Shown: in pieces, positions 24,501 to 39,500 of the stretch | How the letters are laid out: the number at the start of each line of letters is the position of its first letter | Numbering within the stretch: position 1 is the stretch's first letter | Assembly (NCBI RefSeq): GCF_004210375.1 | Contig: NC_134834.1 | Location: forward strand, 15,237,857 to 15,301,856 | DNA length: 64,000 bases | Origin: Tachypleus tridentatus | Taxonomy: Eukaryota > Arthropoda > Merostomata > Xiphosura > Limulidae | Reading direction: 5' to 3' | Made by a program: the position numbers and the translations under genes | The notes under the pieces: model-generated | Database searches by the model: none | The model's input: the letters and a program-made list of their open reading frames with translations, nothing else | Told to the model about the DNA's origin: nothing

Positions 24501-27500
24501 CAGTAGAGACAAGTAACTCTATGGTTCAGGGTTACAGTAGAGACAAGTAACTCTATGGTTCAGGGTTACAGTAGAGACAAGTAACTCTATGGTTCAGGGT
24601 TATAGTAGAGACAAGTAACTCTATGGTTCAGGGTTACAGTAGAGACAAGTAACTCTATGGTTCAGGGTTACAGTAGAGACAAGTAACTCTATGGTTCTAT
24701 GGTTCATGGTTCAGGGTTACAGTAGAGACAAGTAACTCTATGGTTCAGGGTTACAGTAGAGACAAGTAACTCTATGGTTCAGGGTTACAGTAGAGACAAG
24801 TAACTCTATGGTTCAGGGTTACAGTAGAGACAAGTAACTCTATGGTTCAGGGTTACAGTAGAGACAAGTAACTCTATGGTTCAGGGTTACAGTAGAGACA
24901 AGTAACTCTATGGTTCTATGACAAGTTCATGGTTCAGGTTACAGTAGAGACAAGTAACTCTATGGTTCAGGGTTACAGTAGAGACAAGTAACTCTATGGT
25001 TCAGGGTTACAGTAGAGACAAGTAACTCTATGGTTCAGGGTTACAGTAGAGACAAGTAACTCTATGGTTCAGGGTTACAGTAGAGACAAGTAACTCTATG
25101 GTTCATGGTTACAGTAGAGACAAGTAACTCTATGGTTCAGGGTTACAGTAGAGACAAGTATCTCTATGGTTCAGGGTTATGGTTCAGTAGAGACAAGTAA
25201 CTCTATGGTTCAGGGTTACAGTAGAGACAAGTAACTCTATGGTTCAGGGTTACAGTAGAGACAAGTAACTCTATGGTTCAGGGTTACAGTAGAGACAAGT
25301 AACTCTATGGTTCAGGGTTACAGTAGAGACAAGTAACTCTATGGTTCAGGGTTACAGTAGAGACAAGTAACTCTATGGTTCAGGGTTACAGTAGAGACAA
25401 GTAACTCTATGGTTCAGGGTTATAGTAGAGACAAGTAACTCTATGGTTCAGGGTTATAGTAGAGACAAGTAACTCTATGGTTCAGGGTTACAGTAGAGAC
25501 AAGTAACTCTATGGTTCAGGGTTACAGTAGAGACAAGTAACTATGGTTCAGGGTTACAGTAGAGACAAGTAACTCTATGGTTCAGGGTTACAGTAGAGAC
25601 AAGTAACTCTATGGTTCAGGGTTACAGTAGAGACAAGTAACTCTATGGTTCAGGGTTACAGTAGAGACAAGTAACTCTATGGTTCAGGGTTACAGTAGAG
25701 ACAAGTAACTCTATGGTTCAGGGTTACAGTAGAGACAAGTAACTCTATGGTTCAGGGTTACAGTAGAGACAAGTAACTCTATGGTTCAGGGTTACAGTAG
25801 AGACAAGTAACTCTATGGTTCAGGGTTACAGTAGAGACAAGTAACTCTATGGTTCAGGGTTACAGTAGAGACAAGTAACTCTATGGTTCAGGGTTATGGT
25901 TCAGTAGAGACAAGTAACTCTATGGTTCAGGGTTACAGTAGAGACAAGTAACTCTATGGTTCAGGGTTACAGTAGAGACAAGTAACAAGTCTATGGTTCA
26001 GGGTTACAGTAGAGACAAGTAACTCTATGGTTCAGGGTTACAGTAGAGACAAGTAACTCTATGGTTCAGGGTTACAGTAGAGACAAGTAACTCTATGGTT
26101 CAGGGTTACAGTAGAGACAAGTAACTCTATGGTTCAGGGTTACAGTAGAGACAAGTAACTCTATGGTTCAGGGTTACAGTAGAGACAAGTAACTATGGTT
26201 CTATGGTTCAGGGTTACAGTAGAGACAAGTAACTCTATGGTTCAGGGTTACAGTAGAGACAAGTAACTCTATGGTTCAGGGTTACAGTAGAGACAAGTAA
26301 CAAGTCTATGGTTCAGGGTTACAGTAGAGAGACAAGTAACAAGTCTATGGTTCAGGGTTACAGTAGAGACAAGTAACTCTATGGTTCAGGGTTACAGTAG
26401 AGACAAGTAACTATGGTTCTATGGTTCAGGGTTACAGTAGAGACAAGTAACTCTATGGTTCAGGGTTACAGTAGAGACAAGTAACTCTATGGTTCAGGGT
26501 TACAGTAGAGACAAGTAACTCTATGGTTCAGGGTTACAGTAGAGACAAGTAACTCTATGGTTCAGGGTTACAGTAGAGACAAGTAACTCTATGGTTCAGG
26601 GTTACAGTAGAGACAAGTAACTCTATGGTTCAGGGTTACAGTAGAGACAAGTAACTCTATGGTTCAGGGTTACAGTAGAGACAAGTAACTCTATGGTTCA
26701 GGGTTACAGTAGAGACAAGTAACTCTATGGTTCAGGGTTACAGTAGAGACAAGTAACTCTATGGTTCAGGGTTACATGGTAGAGACAAGTAACTCTATGG
26801 TTCAGGGTTACAGTAGAGACAAGTAACTCTATGGTTCAGGGTTACAGTAGAGACAAGTAACTCTATGGTTCAGGGTTACAGTAGAGACAAGTAACTCTAT
26901 GGTTCAGGGTTACAGTAGAGACAAGTAACTCTATGGTTCAGGGTTACAGTAGAGACAAGTAACTCTATGGTTCAGGGTTACAGTAGAGACAAGTAACTCT
27001 ATGGTTCAGGGTTACAGTAGAGACAAGTAACTCTATGGTTCAGGGTTACAGTAGAGACAAGTAACTCTATGGTTCAGGGTTACAGTAGAGACAAGTAACT
27101 CTATGGTTCAGGGTTACAGTAGAGACAAGTAACTCTATGGTTCAGGGTTACAGTAGAGACAAGTAACTCTATGGTTCAGGGTTACAGTAGAGACAAGTAA
27201 CTCTATGGTTCAGGGTTACAGTAGAGACAAGTAACTCTATGGTTCAGGGTTACAGTAGAGACAAGTAAGTCTATGGTTCAGGGTTACAGTAGAGACAAGT
27301 AACTCTATGGTTCAGGGTTACAGTAGAGACAAGTAACTCTATGGTTCAGGGTTACAGTAGAGACAAGTAACTCTATGGTTCAGGGTTACAGTAGAGACAA
27401 GTAACTCTATGGTTCAGGGTTATAGTAGAGACAAGTAACTCTATGGTTCAGGGTTACAGTAGAGACAAGTAACTCTATGGTTCAGGGTTATGGTCAGAGA

Positions 27501-30500
27501 CAAGTAACTCTATGGTTCAGGGTTACAGTAGAGACAAGTAACTCTATGGTTCAGGGTTACAGTAGAGACAAGTAACTCTATGGTTCAGGGTAGAGACAAG
27601 TAACTCTATGGTTCAGGGTTACAGTAGAGACAAGTAACTCTATGGTTCAGGGTTACAGTAGAGACAAGTAACTATGGTTCAGGGTTACAGTAGAGACAAG
27701 TAACTCTATGGTTCAGGGTTACAGTAGAGACAAGTAACTCTATGGTTCAGGGTTATAGTAGAGACAAGTAACTCTATGGTTCAGGGTTATGGTAGAGACA
27801 AGTAACTCTATGGTTCATGGTTCAGGGTTACAGGGTACAGTAGAGACAAGTAACTCTATGGTTCAGGGTTATGGTAGAGACAAGTAACTATGGTTCTATG
27901 GTTCAGGGTTACAGTAGAGACAAGTAACTCTAGAGACAAGTAACTCTATGGTTCAGGGTTACAGTAGAGACAAGTAACTCTATGGTTCAGGGTTAGTAGA
28001 GACAAGTAACTCTATGGTTCAGGGTTATGGTAGAGACAAGTAACTCTATGGTTCAGGGTTACAGTAGAGACAAGTAACTCTATGGTTCAGGGTTACGGTA
28101 GAGACAAGTAACTCTATGGTTCAGGGTTACAGTAGAGACAAGTAACTCTATGGTTCAGGGTTACAGTAGAGACAAGTAACTCTATGGTTCAGGGTTACAG
28201 TAGAGACAAGTAACTCTATGGTTCAGGGTTACAGTAGAGACAAGTAACTCTATGGTTCAGGGTTACAGTAGAGACAAGTAACTCTATGGTTCAGGGTTAT
28301 AGTAGAGACAAGTAACTCTATGGTTCAGGGTTATGGTAGAGACAAGTAACTCTATGGTTCAGGGTTACAGTAGAGACAAGTAACTCTATGGTTCAGGGTT
28401 ACAGTAGAGACAAGTAACTCTATGGTTCAGGGTTACAGTAGAGACAAGTAACTCTATGGTTCAGGGTTATAGTAGAGACAAGTAACTCTATGGTTCAGGT
28501 AGAGACAAGTAACTCTATGGTTCAGGGTTATAGTAGAGACAAGTAACTCTATGGTTCAGGGTTATAGTAGAGACAAGTAACTCTATGGTTCAGGGTTACA
28601 GTAGAGACAAGTAACTCTATGGTTCAGGGTTATAGTAGAGACAAGTAACTCTATGGTTCAGGGTTACAGTAGAGACAAGTAACTCTATGGTTCAGAGGTT
28701 ACAGTAGAGACAAGTAACTCTATGGTTCAGGGTTACAGTAGAGACAAGTAACTATGGTTCAGGGTTACAGTAGAGACAAGTAACTCTATGGTTCAGGGTT
28801 ACAGTAGAGACAAGTAACTCTATGGTTCAGGGTTATGGTAGAGACAAGTAACTCTATGGTTCAGGGTTACAGTAGAGACAAGTAACTCTATGGTTCAGGG
28901 TTACAGTAGAGACAAGTAACTCTATGGTTCAGGGTTACAGTAGAGACAAGTAACTCTATGGTTCAGGGTTACAGTAGAGACAAGTAACTCTATGGTTCAG
29001 GGTTACAGTAGAGACAAGTAACTCTATGGTTCAGGGTTACAGTAGAGACAAGTAACTCTATGGTTCAGGGTTAGTAGAGACAAGTAACTCTATGGTTCAG
29101 GGTTACAGTAGAGACAAGTAACTCTATGGTTCAGGGTTACAGTAGAGACAAGTAACTCTATGGTTCAGGGTTACAGTAGAGACAAGTAACTCTATGGTTC
29201 AGGGTTACAGTAGAGACAAGTAACTATGGTTCAGGGTTACAGTAGAGACAAGTAACTCTATGGTTCAGGGTTACAGTAGAGACAAGTAACTCTATGGTTC
29301 AGGGTTACAGTAGAGACAAGTAACTCTATGGTTCAGGGTTACAGTAGAGACAAGTAACTCTATGGTTCAGGGTTACAGTAGAGACAAGTAACTCTATGGT
29401 TCAGGGTTACAGTAGAGACAAGTAACTCTATGGTTCAGGGTTACAGTAGAGACAAGTAACTCTATGGTTCAGGGTTACAGTAGAGACAAGTAACTCTATG
29501 GTTCAGGGTTATGGTAGAGACAAGTAACTCTATGGTTCAGAGACAGAGACAAGTAACTCTATGGTTCAGGGTTACAGTAGAGACAAGTAACTCTCATGGT
29601 TCAGGGTTATGGTTCAGTAGAGACAAGTAACTCTATGGTTCAGGGTTACAGTAGAGACAAGTAACTCTATGGTTCAGGGTTACAGTAGAGACAAGTAACT
29701 CTATGGTTCAGGGTTACAGTAGAGACAAGTAACTCTATGGTTCAGGGTTACAGTAGAGACAAGTAACTCTATGGTTCAGGGTTACAGTAGAGACAAGTAA
29801 CTCTATGGTTCAGGGTTACAGTAGAGACAAGTAACTCTATGGTTCAGGGTTACAGTAGAGACAAGTAACTCTATGGTTCAGGGTTATAGTAGAGACAAGT
29901 AACTCTATGGTTCAGGGTTACAGTAGAGACAAGTAACTCTATGGTTCAGGGTTACAGTAGAGACAAGTAACTCTATGGTTCAGGGTTACAAGTAACTAGT
30001 AGAGACAAGTAACTCTATGGTTCAGGGTTACAGTAGAGACAAGTAACTATGGTTCAGGGTTATAGTAGAGACAAGTAACTCTATGGTTCAGGGTTACAGT
30101 AGAGACAAGTAACTATGGTTCAGGGTTACAGTAGAGACAAGTAACTCTATGGTTCAGGGTTACAGTAGAGACAAGTAACTCTATGGTTCAGGGTTACAGT
30201 AGAGACAAGTAACTCTATGGTTCAGGGTTACAGTAGAGACAAGTAACTCTATGGTTCAGGGTATACAGTAGAGACAAGTAACTCTATGGTTCAGGGTTAC
30301 AGTAGAGACAAGTAACTCTATGGTTCAGGGTTACAGTAGAGACAAGTAACTCTATGGTTCAGGGTTACAGTAGAGACAAGTAACTCTATGGTTCAGGGTT
30401 ACAGTAGTTCATGGTTCAGGGTTACAGTAGAGACAAGTAACTCTATGGTTCAGGGTTACAGTAGAGACAAGTAACTCTATGGTTCAGGGTTACAGTAGAG

Positions 30501-33500
30501 ACAAGTAACTCTATGGTTCAGGGTTACAGTAGAGACAAGTAACTCTATGGTTCAGGGTTACAGTAGAGACAAGTAACTCTATGGTTCAGGGTTACAGTAG
30601 AGACAAGTAACTCTATGGTTCAGGGTTACAGTAGAGACAAGTAACTCTATGGTTCAGGGTTACAGTAGAGACAAGTAACTCTATGGTTCAGGGTTACAGT
30701 AGAGACAAGTAACTCTATGGTTCAGGGTTACAGTAGAGACAAGTAACTCTATGGTTCAGGGTTACAGTAGAGACAAGTAACTCTATGGTTCAGGGTTACA
30801 GTAGAGACAAGTAACTCTATGGTTCAGGGTTACAGTAGAGACAAGTAACTCTATGGTTCAGGGTTACAGTAGAGACAAGTAACTCTATGGTTCAGGGTTA
30901 CAGTAGAGACAAGTAACTCTATGGTTCAGGGTTACAGTAGAGACAAGTAACTCTATGGTTCAGGGTTACAGTAGAGACAAGTAACTCTATGGTTCAGGGT
31001 TATAGTAGAGACAAGTAACTATGGTTCAGGGTTACAGTAGAGACAAGTAACTCTATGGTTCAGGGTTACAGTAGAGACAAGTAACTCTATGGTTCAGGGT
31101 TACAGTAGAGACAAGTAACTCTATGGTTCAGGGTTACAGTAGAGACAAGTAACTCTATGGTTCAGGGTTACAGTAGAGACAAGTTACTATGGTAGAGACA
31201 AGTAACTCTATGGTTCAGGGTTACAGTAGAGACAAGTAACTCTATGGTTCAGGGTTACAGTAGAGACAAGTAACTCTATGGTTCAGGGTTACAGTAGAGA
31301 CAAGTAACTCTATGGTTCAGGGTTACAGTAGAGACAAGTAACTCTATGGTTCAGGGTTACAGTAGAGACAAGTAACTCTATGGTTCAGGGTTACAGTAGA
31401 GACAAGTAACTCTATGGTTCAGGGTTACAGTAGAGACAAGTAACTCTATGGTTCAGGGTTACAGTAGAGACAAGTAACTCTATGGTTCAGGGTTACAGTA
31501 GAGACAAGTAACTCTATGGTTCAGGGTTACAGTAGAGACAAGTAACTCTATGGTTCACAGTAGAGACAAGTAACTATGGTTCAGGGTTACAGTAGAGACA
31601 AGTAACTCTATGGTTCAGAGACAAGTTATGGTTCAGGGTTAGAGACAAGTAACTCTATGGTTCAGGGTTACAGTAGAGACAAGTAACTCTATGGTTCAGA
31701 GACAAGTTACAGGGTAGTAGAGACAAGTAACTCTATGGTTCAGGGTTACAGTAGAGACAAGTAACTCTATGGTTCAGGGTTACAGTAGAGACAAGTAACT
31801 CTATGGTTCAGGGTTATGGTTCAGTAGAGACAAGTAACTCTATGGTTCAGGGTTACAGTAGAGACAAGTAACTCTATGGTTCAGGGTTACAGTAGAGACA
31901 AGTAACTCTATGGTTCAGGGTTACAGTAGAGACAAGTAACTCTATGGTTCAGGGTTACAGTAGAGACAAGTAACTCTATGGTTCAGGGTTACAGTAGAGA
32001 CAAGTAACTCTATGGTTCAGGGTTACAGGGTTAGAGACAAGTAACTCTATGGTTCAGGGTTAGTAGAGACAAGTAACTCTATGGTTCAGGGTTAGTAGAG
32101 ACAAGTAACTCTATGGTTCAGGGTTACAGTAGAGACAAGTAACTCTATGGTTCAGGGTTAGTAGAGACAAGTAACTCTATGGTTCAGGGTTACAGTAGAG
32201 ACAAGTAACTCTATGGTTCAGGGTTACAGTAGAGACAAGTAACTCTATGGTTCAGGGTTACAGTAGAGACAAGTAACTCTATGGTTCAGGGTTACAGTAG
32301 AGACAAGTAACTCTATGGTTCAGGGTTACAGTAGAGACAAGTAACTCTATGGTTCAGGGTTACAGTAGAGACAAGTAACTCTATGGTTCAGGGTTACAGT
32401 AGAGACAAGTAACTATGGTTCAGGGTTACAGTAGAGACAAGTAACTCTATGGTTCAGGGTTACAGTAGAGACAAGTAACTCTATGGTTCAGGGTTACAGT
32501 AGAGACAAGTAACTCTATGGTTCAGGGTTACAGTAGAGACAAGTAACTCTATGGTTCAGGGTTACAGTAGAGACAAGTAACTCTATGGTTCAGGGTTACA
32601 GTAGAGACAAGTAACTCTATGGTTCAGGGTTACAGTAGAGACAAGTAACTCTATGGTTCAGGGTTACAGTAGAGACAAGTAACTCTATGGTTCAGGGTTA
32701 CAGTAGAGACAAGTAACTCTATGGTTCAGGGTTACAGTAGAGACAAGTAACTCTATGGTTCAGGGTTACAGTAGAGACAAGTAACTCTATGGTTCAGGGT
32801 TACAGTAGAGACAAGTAACTCTATGGTTCAGGGTTACAGTAGAGACAAGTAACTCTATGGTTCAGGGTTACAGTAGAGACAAGTAACTCTATGGTTCAGG
32901 GTTACAGTAGAGACAAGTAACTCTATGGTTCAGGGTTACAGTAGAGACAAGTAACTCTATGGTTCAGGGTTACAGTAGAGACAAGTAACTCTATGGTTCA
33001 GGGTTACAGTAGAGACAAGTAACTCTATGGTTCAGGGTTACAGTAGAGACAAGTAACTCTATGGTTCAGGGTTACAGTAGAGACAAGTAACTCTATGGTT
33101 CAGGGTTACAGTAGAGACAAGTAACTCTATGGTTCAGGGTTACAGTAGAGACAAGTAACTCTATGGTTCAGGGTTACAAGTAACTCTAGTTCAGACAACA
33201 AGTAACTCTATGGTTCAGGGTTACAGTAGAGACAAGTAACTCTATGGTTCAGGGTTACAGTAGAGACAAGTAACTCTATGGTTCAGGGTTACAGTAGAGA
33301 CAAGTAACTCTATGGTTCAGGGTTACAGTAGAGACAAGTAACTCTATGGTTCAGGGTTACAGTAGAGACAAGTAACAAGTCTATGGTTCAGGGTTACTCT
33401 ATGGTTCAGGGTAGAGACAAGTAACTCTATGGTTCAGGGTTACAGTAGAGACAAGTAACTCTATGGTTCAGGGTTACAGTAGAGACAAGTAACTCTATGG

Positions 33501-36500
33501 TTCAGGGTTACAGTAGAGACAAGTAACTCTATGGTTCAGGGTTACAGTAGAGACAAGTAACTCTATGGTTCAGGGTTACAGTAGAGACAAGTAACTCTAT
33601 GGTTCAGGGTTACAGTAGAGACAAGTAACTCTATGGTTCAGGGTTACAGTAGAGACAAGTAACTCTATGGTTCAGGGTTACAGTAGAGACAAGTAACTCT
33701 ATGGTTCAGGGTTACAGTAGAGACAAGTAACTCTATGGTTCAGGGTTACAGTAGAGACAAGTAACTCTATGGTTCAGGGTTACAGTAGAGACAAGTAACT
33801 CTATGGTTCAGGGTTACAGTAGAGACAAGTAACTCTATGGTTCAGGGTTACAGTAGAGACAAGTAACTCTATGGTTCAGGGTTACAGTAGACAAGTAACT
33901 CTATGGTTCAAGTAGAGACAAGTCTATGGTTCAGGGTTACAGTAGAGACAAGTAACTCTATGGTTCAGGGTTACAGTAGAGACAAGTAACTCTATGGTTC
34001 AGGGTTACAGTAGAGACAAGTAACTCTATGGTTCAGGGTTACAGTAGAGACAAGTAACTCTATGGTTCAGGGTTACAGTAGAGACAAGTAACTCTATGGT
34101 TCAGGGTTACAGTAGAGACAAGTAACTCTATGGTTCAGGGTTACAGTAGAGACAAGTAACTCTATGGTTCAGGGTTACAGTAGAGACAAGTAACTCTATG
34201 GTTCAGGGTTACAGTAGAGACAAGTAACTCTATGGTTCAGGGTTACAGTAGAGACAAGTAACTCTATGGTTCAGGGTTACAGTAGAGACAAGTAACTCTA
34301 TGGTTCAGGGTTACAGTAGAGACAAGTAACTCTATGGTTCAGACAAGGTTATGGTTCAGGGGTAGAGACAAGTAACTCTATGGTTCAGGGTTACAGTAGA
34401 GACAAGTAACTCTATGGTTCAGGGTTACTATGGTAGAGACAAGTAACTCTATGGTTCAGGGTTACAGTAGAGACAAGTAACTCTATGGTTCAGGGTTACA
34501 GTAGAGACAAGTAACTCTATGGTTCAGGGTTACAGTAGAGACAAGTAACTCTATGGTTCAGGGTTACAGTAGAGACAAGTAACTCTATGGTTCAGGGTTA
34601 CAGTAGAGACAAGTAACTCTATGGTTCAGGGTTACAGTAGAGACAAGTAACTCTATGGTTCAGGGTTACAGTAGAGACAAGTAACTCTATGGTTCAGGGT
34701 TACAGTAGAGACAAGTAACTCTATGGTTCAGGGTTACAGTAGAGACAAGTAACTCTATGGTTCAGGGTTACAGTAGAGACAAGTAACTCTATGGTTCAGG
34801 GTTACAGTAGAGACAAGTAACTCTATGGTTCAGGGTTACAGTAGAGACAAGTAACTCTATGGTTCAGGGTTACAGTAGAGACAAGTAACTCTATGGTTCA
34901 GGGTTACAGTAGAGACAAGTAACTCTATGGTTCAGGGTTACAGTAGAGACAAGTAACTCTATGGTTCAGGGTTACAGTAGAGACAAGTAACTCTATGGTT
35001 CAGGGTTACAGTAGAGACAAGTAACTCTATGGTTCAGGGTTACAGTAGAGACAAGTAACTCTATGGTTCAGGGTTACAGTAGAGACAAGTAACTCTATGG
35101 TTCAGGGTTACAGTAGAGACAAGTAACTCTATGGTTCAGGGTTACAGGTTAGAGACAAGTAACTCTATGGTTCAGGGTTACAGTAGAGACAAGTAACTCT
35201 ATGGTTCAGGGTTACAGTAGAGACAAGTAACTCTATGGTTCAGGGTTACAGTAGAGACAAGTAACTCTATGGTTCAGGGTTACAGTAGAGACAAGTAACT
35301 CTATGGTTCTATGGTTCAGGGTTACAGTAGAGACAAGTAACTCTATGGTTCAGGGTTACAGTAGAGACAAGTAACTCTATGGTTCAGGGTTACAGTAGAG
35401 ACAAGTAACTCTATGGTTCAGGGTTATAGTAGAGACAAGTAACTCTATGGTTCAGGGTTATAGTAGAGACAAGTAACTCTATGGTTCAGGGTTACAGTAG
35501 AGACAAGTAACTCTATGGTTCAGGGTTACAGTAGAGACAAGTAACTCTATGGTTCAGGGTTACAGTAGAGACAAGTAACTCTATGGTTCAGGGTTACAGT
35601 AGAGACAAGTAACTCTATGGTTCAGGGTTACAGTAGAGACAAGTAACTCTATGGTTCAGGGTTACAGTAGAGACAAGTAACTCTATGGTTCAGGGTTACA
35701 GGGTTAGTAGAGACAAGTAACTCTATGGTTCAGGGTTACAGTAGAGACAAGTAACTCTATGGTTCAGGGTTACAGTAGAGACAAGTAACTCTATGGTTCA
35801 GGGTTACAGTAGAGACAAGTAACTCTATGGTTCAGGGTTACAGTAGAGACAAGTAACTCTATGGTTCAGGGTTACAGTAGAGACAAGTAACTCTATGGTT
35901 CAGGGTTATAGTAGAGACAAGTAACTCTATGGTTCAGGGTTACAGTAGAGACAAGTAACTCTATGGTTCACGGTTATAGTAGAGACAAGTAACTCTATGG
36001 TTCAGGGTTACAGTAGAGACAAGTAACTCTATGGTTCAGGGTTATAGTAGAGACAAGTAACTCTATGGTTCAGGGTTATAGTAGAGACAAGTAACTCTAT
36101 GGTTCAGGGTTATAGTAGAGACAAGTAACTCTATGGTTCAGGGTTATAGTAGAGACAAGTAACTCTATGGTTCAGGGTTACAGTAGAGACAAGTAACTCT
36201 ATGGTTCAGGGTTACAGTAGAGACAAGTAACTCTATGGTTCAGGGTTACAGTAGAGACAAGTAACTCTATGGTTCAGGGTTACAGTAGAGACAAGTAACT
36301 CTATGGTTCAGGGTTACAGTAGAGACAAGTAACTCTATGGTTCAGGGTTACAGTAGAGACAAGTAACTATGGTTCAGGGTTACAGTAGAGACAAGTAACT
36401 CTATGGTTCAGGGTTACAGTAGAGACAAGTAACTCTATGGTTCAGGGTTACAGTAGAGACAAGTATCTCTATGGTTCATGGTTACAGTAGAGACAAGTAA

Positions 36501-39500
36501 CTCTATGGTTCAGGGTTACAGTAGAGACAAGTAACTCTATGGTTCAGGGTTACAGTAGAGACAAGTAACTCTATGGTTCAGGGTTACAGTAGAGACAAGT
36601 AACTCTATGGTTCAGGGTTACAGTAGAGACAAGTAACTCTATGGTTCAGGGTTACAGTAGAGACAAGTAACTCTATGGTTCAGGGTTACAGTAGAGACAA
36701 GTAACTCTATGGTTCAGGGTTACAGTAGAGACAAGTAACTCTATGGTTCAGGGTTATGGTTCAGTAGAGACAAGTAACTCTATGGTTCAGGGTTACAGTA
36801 GAGACAAGTAACTCTATGGTTCAGGGTTACAGTAGAGACAAGTAACTCTATGGTTCAGGGTTACAGTAGAGACAAGTAACTCTATGGTTCAGGGTTACAG
36901 TAGAGACAAGTAACTCTATGGTTCAGGGTTACAGTAGAGACAAGTAACTCTATGGTTCAGGGTTACAGTAGAGACAAGTAACTCTATGGTTCAGGGTTAC
37001 AGTAGAGACAAGTAACTCTATGGTTCAGGGTTACAGTAGAGACAAGTAACTCTATGGTTCAGGGTTACAGTAGAGACAAGTAACTCTATGGTTCAGGGTT
37101 ACAGTAGAGACAAGTAACTCTATGGTTCAGGGTTACAGTAGAGACAAGTAACTCTATGGTTCAGGGTTATAGTAGAGACAAGTAACTCTATGGTTCAGGG
37201 TTACAGTAGAGACAAGTAACTCTATGGTTCAGGGTTACAGTAGAGACAAGTAACTCTATGGTTCAGGGTTACGGTAGAGACAAGTAACTCTATGGTTCAG
37301 GGTTACAGTAGAGACAAGTAACTCTATGGTTCAGGGGGTAGAGACAAGTAACTCTATGGTTCAGGGTAGAGACAAGTAACTATGGTTCTATGGTTCAGGG
37401 TTACAGTAGAGACAAGATGGTTCACAAGTAGACAAGTAACTCTATGGTTCAGGGTTACAGTAGAGACAAGTAACTCTATGGTTCAGGGTTACAGTAGAGA
37501 CAAGTAACTCTATGGTTCACGGTTACAGTAGAGACAAGTAACTCTATGGTTCAGGGTTACAGTAGAGACAAGTAACTCTATGGTTCACGGTTACAGTAGA
37601 GACAAGTAACTCTATGGTTCAGGGTTACAGTAGAGACAAGTAACTCTATGGTTCAGGGTTATAGTAGAGACAAGTAACTCTATGGTTCAGGGTTATAGTA
37701 GAGACAAGTAACTCTATGGTTCAGGGTTATAGTAGAGACAAGTAACTCTATGGTTGAGGGTTATAGTAGAGACAAGTAACTATGGTTCAGGGTTAGAGTA
37801 GAGACAAGTAACTATATGGTTCACGGTTATAGTAGAGACAAGTAACTCTATGATTCAGGGTTACAGTAGAGACAAGTATCTCTATGGTTCATGGTTACAG
37901 TAGAGACAAGTAACTCTATGGTTCAGGGTTACAGTAGAGACAAGTAACTCTATGGTTCAGGGTTACAGTAGAGACAAGTAACTATGGTTCAGGGTTACAG
38001 TAGAGACAAGTAACTCTATGGTTCAGGGTTACAGTAGAGACAAGTAACTCTATGGTTCAGGGTTAAGGTAGAGACAAGTAACTCTATGGTTCAGGGTTAC
38101 AGTAGAGACAAGTAACTCTATGGTTCAGGGTTACAGTAGAGACAAGTAACTCTATGGTTCAGGGTTACAGTAGAGACAAGTAACTCTATGGTTCAGGGTT
38201 ACAGTAGAGACAAGTAACTCTATGGTTCAGGGTTACAGTAGAGACAAGTAACTATGGTTCAGGGTTACAGTAGAGACAAGTAACTCTATGGTTCAGGGTT
38301 ACAGTAGAGACAAGTAACTCTATGGTTCAGGGTTACAGTAGAGACAAGTAACTCTATGGTTCAGGGTTACAGTAGAGACAAGTAACTCTATGGTTCAGGG
38401 TTACAGTAGAGACAAGTAACTATGGTTCAGGGTTACAGTAGAGACAAGTAACTCTATGGTTCAGGGTTATAGTAGAGACAAGTAACTCTATGGTTCAGGG
38501 TTACAGTAGAGACAAGTAACTCTATGGTTCAGGGTTACAGTAGAGACAAGTAACTCTATGGTTCAGGGTTATAGTAGAGACAAGTAACTCTATGGTTCAG
38601 GGTTACAGTAGAGACAAGTAACTCTATGGTTCAGGGTTATAGTAGAGACAAGTAACTCTATGGTTCAGGGTTACAGTAGAGACAAGTAACTCTATGGTTC
38701 AGGGTTATAGTAGAGACAAGTAACTCTATGGTTCAGGGTTATAGTAGAGACAAGTAACTCTATGGTTCAGGGTTATAGTAGAGACAAGTAACTATGGTTC
38801 AGGGTTAGAGTAGAGACAAGTAACTCTATGGTTCAGGGTTATAGTAGAGACAAGTAACTCTATGGTTCAGGGTTATAGTAGAGAGACAAGTAACAAGTAA
38901 CTCTATGGTTCAGGGTTACAGTAGAGACAAGTAACTTTATGGTTCAGGGTTACAGTAGAGACAAGTAACCCTATGGTTCAGGGTTACAGTAGAGACAAGT
39001 AACCTTATGGTTCAGGGTTACAGTAGAGACAAGTAACTCTATGGTTCAGGGTTACAGTAGAGACAAGTAACTCTATGGTTCAGGGTTACAGTAGAGACAA
39101 GTAACTCTATGGTTCAGGGTTACAGTAGAGACAAGTAACTCTATGGTTCAGGGTTACAGTAGAGACAAGTAACTCTATGGTTCAGGGTTACAGTAGAGAC
39201 AAGTAACTCTATGGTTCAGGGTTACAGTAGAGACAAGTAACTCTATGGTTCAGGGTTACAGTAGAGACAAGTAACTCTATGGTTCAGGGTTACAGTAGAG
39301 ACAAGTAACTCTATGGTTCAGGGTTACAGTAGAGACAAGTAACTCTATGGTTCAGGGTTACAGTAGAGACAAGTAACTATGGTTCAGGGTTACAGTAGAG
39401 ACAAGTAATTCTATGGTTCAGGGTTATACTAGAGACAAGTAACTCTGTGGTTCAGGGTTATAGTAGAGACAAGTAACTCTATGTATCATATTTCATTGAT

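Noticed and set aside
20101-39483. CRISPR-like array
   Set aside because: Repeats are directly joined with no unique spacers, and the locus is an animal intron.
20101-39483. Interstitial telomere
   Set aside because: Only one telomere-like heptamer per 34 bp; no run of TTAGGG or TTAGG.
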